Source of the DNA: CAYOLL01 sp964404765 [NCBI: uncultured Gemmatimonadota bacterium]
GTDB lineage: Bacteria > 4572-55
DNA: 13,369 bases
Direction of reading: 5' to 3'
NCBI GenBank assembly: GCA_964404765.1
Contig: CAYOLL010000162.1
Location: 1-13,369, forward strand
The notes under the pieces are model-generated. The model was not told where the DNA came from. It saw only the letters and a program-made list of their open reading frames with translations, and did not search any database. Both the position numbers and the translations under genes were made by a program. Of this stretch, positions 1 to 8,049 are shown piece after piece; within the stretch, counting starts at the first letter, position 1, and every line of letters starts with the position of its first letter.

Positions 1-48
1 AATCTGAGCTACAACATTCTCGTGGACAGCGCAAATGTTGCGATGTAA
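1..48 (+). CDS. possible 3' tail of a truncated upstream gene
   Basis: Reading from base 1, 15 codons run to a TAA at 46-48 (peptide NLSYNILVDSANVAM). The gene would begin outside the window. Fifteen codons are too few to identify a family or to prove coding; other frames are also open over part of this stretch. It is listed because a co-directional upstream neighbour of the next gene is plausible. Bases 49-113, between this stop and the next start, show no recognisable promoter or terminator. Confidence 0.25.
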   Translation, partial: NLSYNILVDSANVAM

Positions 49-113
49 TTTTATACAGTCCTGCCGGTTAAACTCACACAGCCTAAACAACCTGAAAACA
101 AGCGGGTCAAACT

Positions 114-1481
114 ATGAAAATATTAGCTTTAATTGACGGTGAACATTATCTGCCGATCACAAAAGCGGCATTGCTGGAATTACAGGAACGATATGCTGCA
201 ACCATCGCCGGCGTCGTCTTTTTAGGTGGGATTGAAAAGCTCAAAAATGAAGCGTCGGTGTGGGAATTAGGCTTTCCGGCGGTCCTCGATCCGGATCGCC
301 TGATTGGATTACAGCATGGTCTGGTTGAGTTTCGCCCCGATTTGGTCTACGATCTGAGTGACGAGCCGATTGTAACGGCGGCGGATCGGTTTAAACTGGC
401 CAACATCATTCTGAGTGCGGGTGTACCTTACGCCGGGCCAGATTTTCGTTTTGATCCGCCACAATTTGCAAATGTTATGACCAAGCCGTCGCTGACGATT
501 GCCGGCACAGGCAAAAGAATTGGTAAAACCGCCATTGGTGGTTATGTGGGTAGGGTACTAAGCGGGCAGGAGCCTGCGGGCGCGGCGGCATTTTGTCACC
601 CGTGCATTGTGACGATGGGCCGGGGCGGACCGGCGGAACCGCAAATCATCCCCGGCGAGGAATTGTCCATTACCGCCGAATATCTGCTAAACGAGGTTCG
701 CCAGGGCAAGCACGCTTCCTCCGATCATTACGAAGATGCGCTGACTGCGCGAGTGACTACTATTGGCTGTCGCCGATGTGGCGGGGGTTTTGCCGGACAG
801 GTTTTCTCTTCCGTAGTTCATGAGGGCGCACGCCTGGCCAATCAACTCCCGCATGACTTTGTTATTTTTGAAGGCAGCGGCGCAGCAGTGCCGCCGATTC
901 TTACAGATGCCTGGCTAACTATTGTCGGCGGGCATTTGGAACCGGATTTGCTGACAGCCTATCTTACACCCTTTCGCATCCGTCCAGCCGATCTGATCAT
1001 CGTGACGCTGTGCGAAAAACCACTGGTTTCCGACGTGCGCAGCCTGCGAGTTGAGCAGCTTTTGCGTGAGATCAATCCAACAGCGTCGATCATCCGCACC
1101 CGCTTTCGTCCGCAACCGTTACAGGCGATTACCGGCAAGACGGTGCTGTGGGTGACGACCGCGCCGGAAGTCATGGCCGAACCTTTAAAAATCTACCTCG
1201 AAACGCAATTTAACTGCCGCATTACCCATATCAGCCACAGCTTATCCAATCGGCCCCGGCTGCGTGAAGAATTGACTGGCCTGGCCATGTCGGTAGACAC
1301 TGTTTTAGTGGAATTAAAAGCCGCCGCCGTCGATGTTGTAACTGAGTGGGGTCTGGCCAATAACGTGGCTGTCGTGTATCAGGATAATATCCCCGAACCA
1401 TTGGACAATCAGGTTGATTTAGCCGCAGAAATTATCCGCTGTGCGGAATTAGCCAAACTGCGTTTTGCCTGTCGTAAGTAA
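114..1481 (+). CDS. cpgS: cyclic 2,3-diphosphoglycerate synthetase-like P-loop protein
   Basis: This 455-residue protein resembles the cyclic 2,3-diphosphoglycerate synthetase family, whose archaeal members close 2,3-bisphosphoglycerate into its cyclic form using ATP. The N-terminus MKILALIDGEHYLP and the following VVFLGGIEKL match the family opening as I remember it. A P-loop-like GTGKRIGKTA lies at residues 131-140, with K138 and T139 as nucleotide-binding candidates. The length is close to the roughly 460 residues of the Methanothermus enzyme. No signal peptide or membrane segment is visible, so it should be cytoplasmic. The only Shine-Dalgarno candidate before the ATG is a weak AGCGGG, and no better upstream start exists. 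The stop lies one base from the convergent iorB stop. In archaea the product is a thermoprotectant and phosphate reserve; its role in a bacterium is unknown to me. A related P-loop GTPase/ATPase annotation is the main alternative. Confidence 0.72.
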   Translation: MKILALIDGEHYLPITKAALLELQERYAATIAGVVFLGGIEKLKNEASVWELGFPAVLDPDRLIGLQHGLVEFRPDLVYDLSDEPIVTAADRFKLANIILSAGVPYAGPDFRFDPPQFANVMTKPSLTIAGTGKRIGKTAIGGYVGRVLSGQEPAGAAAFCHPCIVTMGRGGPAEPQIIPGEELSITAEYLLNEVRQGKHASSDHYEDALTARVTTIGCRRCGGGFAGQVFSSVVHEGARLANQLPHDFVIFEGSGAAVPPILTDAWLTIVGGHLEPDLLTAYLTPFRIRPADLIIVTLCEKPLVSDVRSLRVEQLLREINPTASIIRTRFRPQPLQAITGKTVLWVTTAPEVMAEPLKIYLETQFNCRITHISHSLSNRPRLREELTGLAMSVDTVLVELKAAAVDVVTEWGLANNVAVVYQDNIPEPLDNQVDLAAEIIRCAELAKLRFACRK

Positions 1482-1482
1482 G

Positions 1483-2058
1483 CTAAACCCAACCTGCTTC
1501 ATGTCCCATCCGAAACGCCCGCAAATTTATCGCCACGACTTTTTCGCCTTTGCTTGCAAAAAGCTCGGCAATCACCGTTTCCATCGTTTCCGTCTTTAAC
1601 GGCAAAAAACAGGAAGCCGCGCCGGCTAATACCATATTAACGGCACGAGCCGCGCCGGCTTCGCGGGCCATATCTTCCGCCGGAAGAATATGGCTGTGCG
1701 GCAGCTTTTTGATGGCGGCAAAAATGTCGGCCATTGGCGAGTAGGCCGGAATATTTAGCACCGGCTGATCGGCGGTAATAAGAACACCGTCGGCAGCCAA
1801 ATAATCCAGATAGCGCAGACTCTCCATCGGCTCCAGACTCAGGATCAGGCGGGCGCGGCCACGCGGAATAATGACGCTGGCAATCGGCTGGTCGGCAATG
1901 CGGACATTGGCCGATACAGCGCCCCCCCGTTGCGACATGCCGTGGACTTCCGACTGCTTGACCTGCAGTTTTTCCTTCATGGCGCCGGCAGCAATAATAG
2001 CTGCCAGGGACAAAACGCCCTGGCCCCCAACGCCAGCCAAAATAATATCACATTTCAT
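1483..2058 (-). CDS. iorB: indolepyruvate ferredoxin oxidoreductase, beta subunit
   Basis: IorB is the gamma-type (2-oxoacid oxidoreductase small) subunit. With IorA it oxidatively decarboxylates aryl pyruvates such as indolepyruvate to aryl-acetyl-CoA and passes electrons to ferredoxin in the cytoplasm. The 191-residue protein opens with the family signature GVGGQGV at residues 9-15, followed by EVHGMSQRGG at 38-47, and the length is typical. The start is well supported: AAAGGAA stands six bases before the ATG. The gene follows iorA after 24 bases, so the two are almost certainly co-transcribed and produced together. Transcription from iorB and from the + strand cDPGS-like gene converges with a single base between the stops and no obvious terminator hairpin. 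A generic 2-oxoacid:acceptor oxidoreductase small subunit would look similar, but the iorA neighbour decides the call. Confidence 0.9.
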   Translation of the reverse strand: MKCDIILAGVGGQGVLSLAAIIAAGAMKEKLQVKQSEVHGMSQRGGAVSANVRIADQPIASVIIPRGRARLILSLEPMESLRYLDYLAADGVLITADQPVLNIPAYSPMADIFAAIKKLPHSHILPAEDMAREAGAARAVNMVLAGAASCFLPLKTETMETVIAELFASKGEKVVAINLRAFRMGHEAGWV

Positions 2059-2082
2059 TGCCGTTTCCTTTCAGCCGCTAAA

Positions 2083-3726
2083 TTATTGTGAGCGACGATA
2101 ATTCTTTTCTTCATCAAGAGTTGCTTTCGATTTATCGTGGCTGGCGGCTTTGACAGTCTCAATGCATTCGCGCACAGCGATAATCACCGACAAACCATGG
2201 TGTTCGATCTCACGGCGCATCATCTCAAGATTTGTTGCGTTATCGCGACGGTGCGCATTAATCACATGAAAATGTGCAGGATCAACACCCAAACCACGCA
2301 CAATCATTTCCAGATGTGACGACGGCAGCAATTGCGGCTGACCGCCGGTCATGGCCGTTGTTTTGTTGTCCAGAATCACCAGAGTCATATCGGTATTGAC
2401 GGCAACCGCGTCAATCAACGGCGGAATGCCGGAATGCAGAAAAGTGCCGTCGCCGATAACAGCGACTGTCGGGTAAATGCCGGCCTCGGACGCGCCTTTC
2501 GCCATACCGATGGAAGCGCCCATATTCACGCAGGTTTCAATGGCCGAATAAGGCGGCAGCGCGCCCAGCGTGTAACAGCCAATATCAGAAGCAACCATCT
2601 TCGTTTGATAATCGGCCAGAGCATGACTAATGAAGTCAAACGAATCCGTGTGGGGACAACCCTTACACAACAGGGGCGGGCGGCCTTGAAGCGGCAAATC
2701 CGTCGCCTGAAAACCACGATTATCCGGCAATCCCAGCGCCGGGCGGACATTGTCCGGCGTCAACTCGCCCGACATGGGCACATGCCCGGATTCTTTGCCA
2801 AGAATTTCTATGGCCGACGGGAGGATACCGCGCAGAAATCGCTCCAAATAAGGGTAGCCTTCTTCCAGCACCACCACTTTTCCGATATGAGCCACAAAAT
2901 CCCGAATCTTTTGATATGGCAAGGGATACGCGCCGATATGCAAATGCGCGGGGGCTGCCTGAAAGTCCTCGATATTTTCCATAAAATAATTAATCGCCAA
3001 CCCGGTCGTAATAACCCCCAGCGCGCTTTCATTTTCGGTCAGCTTCGCGTAATTGTACGAACATTTTTCAGTGTAATCCTGCAGGACTTGTTGCAACGCA
3101 ATCAGCTTGTTCCAGCGGGGCCGGGCATTCATTGGCATCAAAATCCAGGCATTAATATCCGTGGTCTTGTTAATCGGATTTTGCGGCCGGGGTTCAGATA
3201 CGCAGACTACGGCCCGACTATGGGCCAGACGTGTCACCAGACGCAGCATGACCGGAATGTGGCGCTTTTCCGACAGATCAAAGGCTTCGCGGGTCATCTC
3301 ATAAGCCTCCTGCTGGCTGGCCGGCTCCAAACAGACAATGCGGGCAAAGTCGGCAAAATAGCGGCTATCCTGCTCATTCTGAGAGCTGTGCATACCCGGA
3401 TCATCCGCCACAACGACAACAAGACCGCCGTTGATCTCCAACAACGCCGAGTTCATAAACGGATCGGCGGCCACATTGAGTCCCACATGCTTCATACTCA
3501 CCAATGCGCGCCGTCCGGCAAAGGATACTCCCAATGCAGCTTCATAGGCTGTTTTTTCATTGGCGCACCAAGTCGCCCGCAGCGCGGGGTTGCTTTTGGC
3601 ATAATGAATCAGATATTCCGTAATCTCGGTGGATGGTGTGCCCGGATACGCATAGGCGGCCGTTATTCCGGCATGAATTGCGCCCAAGGCTATGGCTTCA
3701 TCGCCAAGCAAAACCATCTCGTTCAT
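2083..3726 (-). CDS. iorA: indolepyruvate ferredoxin oxidoreductase, alpha subunit (no C-terminal ferredoxin domain)
   Basis: IorA carries thiamine diphosphate and performs the decarboxylation step of aryl-pyruvate oxidation, using ferredoxin and coenzyme A. The pyrimidine-binding domain is recognisable near the start by GDEAIALGA and YAYPGTPSTEITEYL. CKGCPHTDSF is at residues 354-363. The ThDP/Mg motif begins with GDG at 425-427, and LDNKTTAMTGGQPQ follows about 30 residues later. At 547 residues it is shorter than archaeal IorA. It ends after VIIAVRECIETV with a charged tail, and no C-terminal CxxCxxC cluster for two 4Fe-4S centres is present. Shorter bacterial forms like this exist, so it need not be a truncation, but the electron path must then use another cluster carrier. 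A strong AGGAGG sits six bases before the ATG. iorB follows directly. Confidence 0.9.
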   Translation of the reverse strand: MNEMVLLGDEAIALGAIHAGITAAYAYPGTPSTEITEYLIHYAKSNPALRATWCANEKTAYEAALGVSFAGRRALVSMKHVGLNVAADPFMNSALLEINGGLVVVVADDPGMHSSQNEQDSRYFADFARIVCLEPASQQEAYEMTREAFDLSEKRHIPVMLRLVTRLAHSRAVVCVSEPRPQNPINKTTDINAWILMPMNARPRWNKLIALQQVLQDYTEKCSYNYAKLTENESALGVITTGLAINYFMENIEDFQAAPAHLHIGAYPLPYQKIRDFVAHIGKVVVLEEGYPYLERFLRGILPSAIEILGKESGHVPMSGELTPDNVRPALGLPDNRGFQATDLPLQGRPPLLCKGCPHTDSFDFISHALADYQTKMVASDIGCYTLGALPPYSAIETCVNMGASIGMAKGASEAGIYPTVAVIGDGTFLHSGIPPLIDAVAVNTDMTLVILDNKTTAMTGGQPQLLPSSHLEMIVRGLGVDPAHFHVINAHRRDNATNLEMMRREIEHHGLSVIIAVRECIETVKAASHDKSKATLDEEKNYRRSQ

Positions 3727-3745
3727 CGCTAACCTCCTGTGAAAA

Positions 3746-3773
3746 ATTCTACCCTATTAAAATTCCGCGTTAA
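3746..3773 (-). promoter_or_regulatory. possible sigma-70-type promoter for iorAB
   Basis: On the - strand a TAGAAT (-10, bases 3751-3746, one mismatch to TATAAT) follows a weak -35 TTAACG (3773-3768) at a 16-base spacing. Transcription would start near 3739, just ahead of the AGGAGG ribosome site of iorA. That gives a very short leader. The alternative is read-through from the Roco gene, whose stop is only 59 bases upstream of iorA. Confidence 0.35.
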
Positions 3774-3785
3774 TGTCTGCAAACA

Positions 3786-6134
3786 TCACAAAGCGCTTCC
3801 GAATTTCCCGCCAACAGACCTGAGTTGAGCTTCTAAGGCTTTGATTTGATATTCCAGTTTAAATTTTTCAGACGGATCGGTTGCCAGTATGTATTCGTTT
3901 CGCAGCAACGCCAATTTTTTCTGAGTCATGCGCCAGTGGCTTTCGTCTTCGCCGTATCCATCGGTCTCCAATTGCACGTCATCCAATAAGCCACGAACGG
4001 CAATTTCCGCCCCGCTATCGTTGCAGACAATGGTTGCCCGCTTGAATTGTCGCAAGTATTTTTGCAAGTTGGTGTGTTCATATAAAAACGGCGTTTCGCT
4101 ATTCCGGCATGTCTCACAATTACAGGGAACCATTTCCTCAACTTGCAGTCCATGAAAACCGGTATTGATCTCACGGATATGCTGCCGGATAAGACCCAGA
4201 AACTCCTTCTTGTTAGCGCCCTCCACCTGAATCGAAATAAGCTTTTCAAAATAGCGTTCGCGCACAATCGCTTGCGATTGCTCGTATTCCAGCAAGACCC
4301 CGTAACGCCAGTGAGTCTGTCCAAAAATATAGCCGTGCATTTTGACGATCAAACGCGATAAAATGCCTTTGGGCATAAACTGATAGCGAAATTGAAAGTG
4401 CAAATTGTCTTGTTGGGTTCGCCAGGAAAAGTCGGGCGCATCCCGCGGCAACAACTGTGGCGCAATATATTCTCCGCGTTTGTCCGGCAACGGATAGCAC
4501 AGGTAGAAACGTCGCATTAACGAAAGCAATTCCCGCATTTTGTGCGCATAGCGAGTATCGCCCCAGATATTTCTCAAATCCCGATCGGTAAAAAATCCAT
4601 GATGCTCAATGACTTTTTGATAATCCAACACACGGTACACGCCATCAGTCACCCATTCGTGATCGAGGAAGATCGTATCGCCCAAATCAAGATCATCCCG
4701 AAAACAGAGAAAAACGCCTAAGTCATGAAAAAAGTCCGCCAGATAGGCTGCCCGTTCGCCATCCATCCCATATTCGGCGCAGATCTGCAAATATTCATCA
4801 TAGCCGATAAAGGGACGCTTTTCTGCCCGCAATCCATGCAAACGGTGGCGAATATCCACCCAAACTTTGGGCAGCGGGGCGCCAATATGCGGCAGCAATT
4901 CCGGGTTGGTGATAATCCCTTTGACGGTTTTTTTAAGCGTCGTCAAGGTGTCACCATAACCGGTTACGCAACTGACTTTTAAATAGTCGATTATGGTAGC
5001 AAAGTGCCGGCGGTATTCGCTAATGGGCAAGTCGTGGGTCGGCAAATCGCATTTGTTCACAATCACAATGACCGGGCTGTGACCGCCCAACAGTTGCACC
5101 ATGTTCAACCAGTAAAAAAACTCATCATGCCGTGCCTCGCGCCTGGATTCCGTCACATAAATATAAATAGAGCGTCGGGTTAAAAAAAACTGATGCGTGG
5201 CATGATATATTTCCTGCCCGCCAAAATCCCAAATATGGACGTGGAAGTCATCATCAATGGAAGCCAATCGCCCGTTGATAAGCATCTTCTTATTGTGAAA
5301 TTCCGCTTTGGGGATAACCCAATCAAAAATATCAATGCCTTCGGTACTTTTTTCATCGGCAAAGTTGTAGCCGGGCAGGGCCAGCTTTTTGGCAATGGAT
5401 GTTTTTCCCGCCCGCTCTTCGCCGATAAGCAACAGCTTGACTTCAAACAGGTGATCCGTTTCCGCCTCCCGAACGAGTTCGGCAAAATAATTCAACAAAG
5501 TTTTGAAGTTCTTACCCAAAATTTCCGGTGGCGTCACCAGGGGATTGCCTTCCACCACCAGCTGGGTCAAATCAGTCAGCCGAGTCATCTCGGTGGGCAG
5601 GGCGGTAAGTTGGTTATAGCTGATATCCAGCGTTTCCAGTCCCGACAGGCGGGTGAGCGACGACGGAAATTGCTTGAGTTGATTCCAACTGAGGTCCAGA
5701 CTGCGCAGACTGTGCAGATTCGCCATTTCATCCGGCAGTTCTTCAAGTTTATTCCAACCGAGCTCAAACGACTGCAGTGCGGTTAAACCGCCTATCGTCG
5801 CCGGCAGCATTCCTAATTTATTGCCTTTTACATCCAACTGCTCCAATTCTGCTAATTGGCCGATTTCCGCGGGCAGTGTGGACAACTTGTTGTGGCTCAG
5901 AGAAAGAGTCGTTAGATTTTTGAGGCGGGCGATATCGGGCGGAATATCTTCTAAAAAATTAAACACTGCCTGGGCGGCCGGTTCTTCTTTAGCGCCCAGA
6001 TTTAGTGCGGTCAACCATTCCAACTCAAAGAGTTCGGGCGGAATGGCGGTCAAGCCCAAACCGGATAAGTCCAATGTGGTGGATTGTGTTGTCTTGACAG
6101 CATAAATTCGACTGTGCGCGGCGTCATAGGACAT
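3786..6134 (-). CDS. Roco protein: LRR - Roc GTPase - COR
   Basis: This 782-residue protein belongs to the Roco family, large GTPases that dimerise through the COR domain; human LRRK2 is a member. About eight leucine-rich repeats of ~23 residues fill residues 20-215 (pattern LxxLxLSxNxLxxLP). The Roc domain follows with G1 GEERAGKTS at 238-246 (K244), G3 DFGGQE at 303-308 with the glutamine kept, and G4 NKCD at 360-363. COR occupies roughly 400-700 and contains CNCETC, a CxCxxC cluster I associate with bacterial Roco proteins. No kinase or other effector domain follows, and the C-terminus looks helical. The domain order and intact G motifs make an active cytoplasmic GTPase likely. The ribosome site is poor (GTGAG, weak), but the start fits the first repeat. 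The Rpn-like gene ends 52 bases upstream and iorA begins 59 bases downstream, so co-transcription is possible. Its signal and partner are unknown. Confidence 0.92.
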   Translation of the reverse strand: MSYDAAHSRIYAVKTTQSTTLDLSGLGLTAIPPELFELEWLTALNLGAKEEPAAQAVFNFLEDIPPDIARLKNLTTLSLSHNKLSTLPAEIGQLAELEQLDVKGNKLGMLPATIGGLTALQSFELGWNKLEELPDEMANLHSLRSLDLSWNQLKQFPSSLTRLSGLETLDISYNQLTALPTEMTRLTDLTQLVVEGNPLVTPPEILGKNFKTLLNYFAELVREAETDHLFEVKLLLIGEERAGKTSIAKKLALPGYNFADEKSTEGIDIFDWVIPKAEFHNKKMLINGRLASIDDDFHVHIWDFGGQEIYHATHQFFLTRRSIYIYVTESRREARHDEFFYWLNMVQLLGGHSPVIVIVNKCDLPTHDLPISEYRRHFATIIDYLKVSCVTGYGDTLTTLKKTVKGIITNPELLPHIGAPLPKVWVDIRHRLHGLRAEKRPFIGYDEYLQICAEYGMDGERAAYLADFFHDLGVFLCFRDDLDLGDTIFLDHEWVTDGVYRVLDYQKVIEHHGFFTDRDLRNIWGDTRYAHKMRELLSLMRRFYLCYPLPDKRGEYIAPQLLPRDAPDFSWRTQQDNLHFQFRYQFMPKGILSRLIVKMHGYIFGQTHWRYGVLLEYEQSQAIVRERYFEKLISIQVEGANKKEFLGLIRQHIREINTGFHGLQVEEMVPCNCETCRNSETPFLYEHTNLQKYLRQFKRATIVCNDSGAEIAVRGLLDDVQLETDGYGEDESHWRMTQKKLALLRNEYILATDPSEKFKLEYQIKALEAQLRSVGGKFGSAL

Positions 6135-6186
6135 TGTGGGTGCTCACTTTTTCAGGGCGGTGGATTTCCAAAAAGATGCATCATCA

Positions 6187-7134
6187 TCACAGGAGTAGAT
6201 ATGTTTCCACTTCAACCGCGGTCAAACCGGTAATTTCGGCGATGGCGGAAAAGTCAAAACCGCGGGCTTGCAATTGCCGAACGGTTTGACGCAGCCGGGT
6301 CTCTTTTTCCCGTTCGGCCTCGGTCGCTTTTTGTATCGCCACCTCTTTTTCTTGCACCGCCACCTCTTTTTCCTGCACCGCCGCATCTTTTTCCTGCACC
6401 GCCGCATCTTTTTCCTGCTCGGCCTCTGCCGCCTTTTGCTGCAAGGCTTGAATCGTATGGATAAACGTCGTCCGCTTCAATTGCATATCCAGTTCTTCGG
6501 GCGATAGTCCGGCGGTATTGGCAATGTCAAAGGCGCGTTGAATCGGCGGCTCCACAGCCAGCGAATCGGGAATGTACTCCAAACTTCCGGCATTCTTGAG
6601 GAAGAAAATCCACTTGTCAATGATGCCGGTCAACTCCGCCGCGCCTTTCAAAAACTTGGGCAGTTCGATAAAAATGAGTTCAATGTCGCCGCTGTATTCG
6701 ATCAGCGCCTCTTTTTCCAGCAGCCGAAAATAGCTGACCACCTTGTTCAAATCGGCAAACATGGTAAAATCGGTAATCGTCAGGGCGATAATCGGCTCTA
6801 AGGCGGAATACAATTGCCCCGCGTTTAACTGCTCCACATAGGCTTTGGCCGCGTTATACAAAATCCGCTTTTCAAAACCGTCCAGATTCAACACTTGCAT
6901 CTCGATTATCACCCGCTGACCGGTGGACAAAACCGCCTTGACATCCACATACGTTTCCTTCATGCCTTTGAGCAGCGGAATTTGATACGGATCCATAATC
7001 GTCAAGTCCACAATGGAACTGCCGTTCTCAAAGCGAATCATGGCGTTGAGAAAACTGAGCAGGATGTCTTTAGACTGCTCAGAGCCAAAGACTTTCTTAA
7101 AAGCAAAATCGGTGCGAACGTCTAAAAAATGCAT
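6187..7134 (-). CDS. PDDEXK_2/Rpn-like putative nuclease, downstream tandem copy (four-heptad coil)
   Basis: The 315-residue protein belongs to the PD-(D/E)XK nuclease/putative transposase group (PDDEXK_2, related to the Rpn recombination-promoting nucleases). Candidate catalytic residues are D9 in TDFAFKKVFG, D64 in TYVDVKAV and the ExQ variant E78-M-Q80 in IIEMQV. A charged coiled coil near residues 225-275 contains four copies of a seven-residue QEKDAAV-type unit. It ends with ARGFDFSAIAEITGLTAVEV, which looks like the small helix-turn-helix-like tail common in this family. The first 224 residues are encoded by DNA identical to that of the upstream copy. The ribosome site CGGAGG and its leader are also duplicated, so the gene starts just 27 bases after the upstream copy's stop. 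Active nuclease, recombination or defence function is known only for relatives; here it is inferred. Confidence 0.85.
   Translation of the reverse strand: MHFLDVRTDFAFKKVFGSEQSKDILLSFLNAMIRFENGSSIVDLTIMDPYQIPLLKGMKETYVDVKAVLSTGQRVIIEMQVLNLDGFEKRILYNAAKAYVEQLNAGQLYSALEPIIALTITDFTMFADLNKVVSYFRLLEKEALIEYSGDIELIFIELPKFLKGAAELTGIIDKWIFFLKNAGSLEYIPDSLAVEPPIQRAFDIANTAGLSPEELDMQLKRTTFIHTIQALQQKAAEAEQEKDAAVQEKDAAVQEKEVAVQEKEVAIQKATEAEREKETRLRQTVRQLQARGFDFSAIAEITGLTAVEVETYLLL
6338..6421 (-). repeat. four tandem 21-base units encoding coiled-coil heptads
   Basis: Four consecutive 21-base units (6338-6358, 6359-6379, 6380-6400, 6401-6421) differ by only a few bases. They encode QEKDAAV/QEKEVAV-type heptads of the downstream Rpn-like protein. 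The upstream paralogue has one such unit, at 7316-7336. Because 21 bases equal one heptad, gain or loss of units keeps both the reading frame and the coiled-coil register. Confidence 0.9.
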
Positions 7135-7160
7135 GGCTTATGCCTCCGGGTAGAGTGGCG
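6461..7160 (-). repeat. 700-base direct repeat, copy 2 (5' part of downstream Rpn-like gene plus leader)
   Basis: As far as can be compared by eye, this segment is identical to 7376-8075, offset by 915 bases. It covers the first 224 codons and the 26-base leader with its ribosome site. Identity ends abruptly at the start of the coil-coding region, where substitutions and the 63-base length difference begin. This suggests recent tandem duplication or ongoing gene conversion confined to the nuclease domain. Confidence 0.9.
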
Positions 7161-7161
7161 G

Positions 7162-8049
7162 TTAGTCAACCTTGCTGTATTTTCTCACATCGGCCGCGGT
7201 CAAACCGGTAATTTCGGCGATGGCGGAAAGATCAAAGCCGCGGGCTTGCAATTGCCGAACGGTTTGGCGCAGCCGGGTCTCTTTTTCCCGTTCGGCCTCG
7301 GTCGCTTTTTGTATCGCCGCATCTTTTTCCTGCTCGGCCTCGGCCGCCTTTTGCTGCAAGGCTTGAATCGTGTGAATAAACGTCGTCCGCTTCAATTGCA
7401 TATCCAGTTCTTCGGGCGATAGTCCGGCGGTATTGGCAATGTCAAAGGCGCGTTGAATCGGCGGCTCCACAGCCAGCGAATCGGGAATGTACTCCAAACT
7501 TCCGGCATTCTTGAGGAAGAAAATCCACTTGTCAATGATGCCGGTCAACTCCGCCGCGCCTTTCAAAAACTTGGGCAGTTCGATAAAAATGAGTTCAATG
7601 TCGCCGCTGTATTCGATCAGCGCCTCTTTTTCCAGCAGCCGAAAATAGCTGACCACCTTGTTCAAATCGGCAAACATGGTAAAATCGGTAATCGTCAGGG
7701 CGATAATCGGCTCTAAGGCGGAATACAATTGCCCCGCGTTTAACTGCTCCACATAGGCTTTGGCCGCGTTATACAAAATCCGCTTTTCAAAACCGTCCAG
7801 ATTCAACACTTGCATCTCGATTATCACCCGCTGACCGGTGGACAAAACCGCCTTGACATCCACATACGTTTCCTTCATGCCTTTGAGCAGCGGAATTTGA
7901 TACGGATCCATAATCGTCAAGTCCACAATGGAACTGCCGTTCTCAAAGCGAATCATGGCGTTGAGAAAACTGAGCAGGATGTCTTTAGACTGCTCAGAGC
8001 CAAAGACTTTCTTAAAAGCAAAATCGGTGCGAACGTCTAAAAAATGCAT
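7162..8049 (-). CDS. PDDEXK_2/Rpn-like putative nuclease, upstream tandem copy (one-heptad coil)
   Basis: This 295-residue paralogue has the same nuclease domain as the next gene downstream: D9, D64 and E78-M-Q80 are all kept and residues 1-224 are identical. It differs after that point. The coil has a single EKDAAIQ heptad where the other has four, and the C-terminus reads TGLTAADVRKYSKVD instead of TGLTAVEVETYLLL. GGAGG (complement of 8058-8062) stands eight bases before the ATG. It is the first gene of the - strand run and diverges from the cyclase gene across a 172-base region. I see no convincing -10/-35 pair for it there. A TTGACT on the - strand overlaps the zone of the cyclase promoter, so shared control is possible. 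An internal Met217 sits at the boundary between the identical and variable parts. Confidence 0.86.
   Translation of the reverse strand: MHFLDVRTDFAFKKVFGSEQSKDILLSFLNAMIRFENGSSIVDLTIMDPYQIPLLKGMKETYVDVKAVLSTGQRVIIEMQVLNLDGFEKRILYNAAKAYVEQLNAGQLYSALEPIIALTITDFTMFADLNKVVSYFRLLEKEALIEYSGDIELIFIELPKFLKGAAELTGIIDKWIFFLKNAGSLEYIPDSLAVEPPIQRAFDIANTAGLSPEELDMQLKRTTFIHTIQALQQKAAEAEQEKDAAIQKATEAEREKETRLRQTVRQLQARGFDLSAIAEITGLTAADVRKYSKVD

Noticed and set aside
2332-3732. 466-codon open frame on the + strand opposite iorA
   Set aside because: It lies wholly antisense to a well-recognised gene, has low-complexity Arg/His/Gln-rich composition and no family resemblance; it is a shadow frame.
5001-5010. 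AAAGTGCCGG in the Roco gene, matching part of the palindromic element arm
   Set aside because: Only ten bases match, with no opposite arm and no interior similarity; chance is enough.
5193-5786. 197-codon + strand frame opposite the Roco gene
   Set aside because: Antisense to the Roc domain and repeats, with no recognisable motif or ribosome site.
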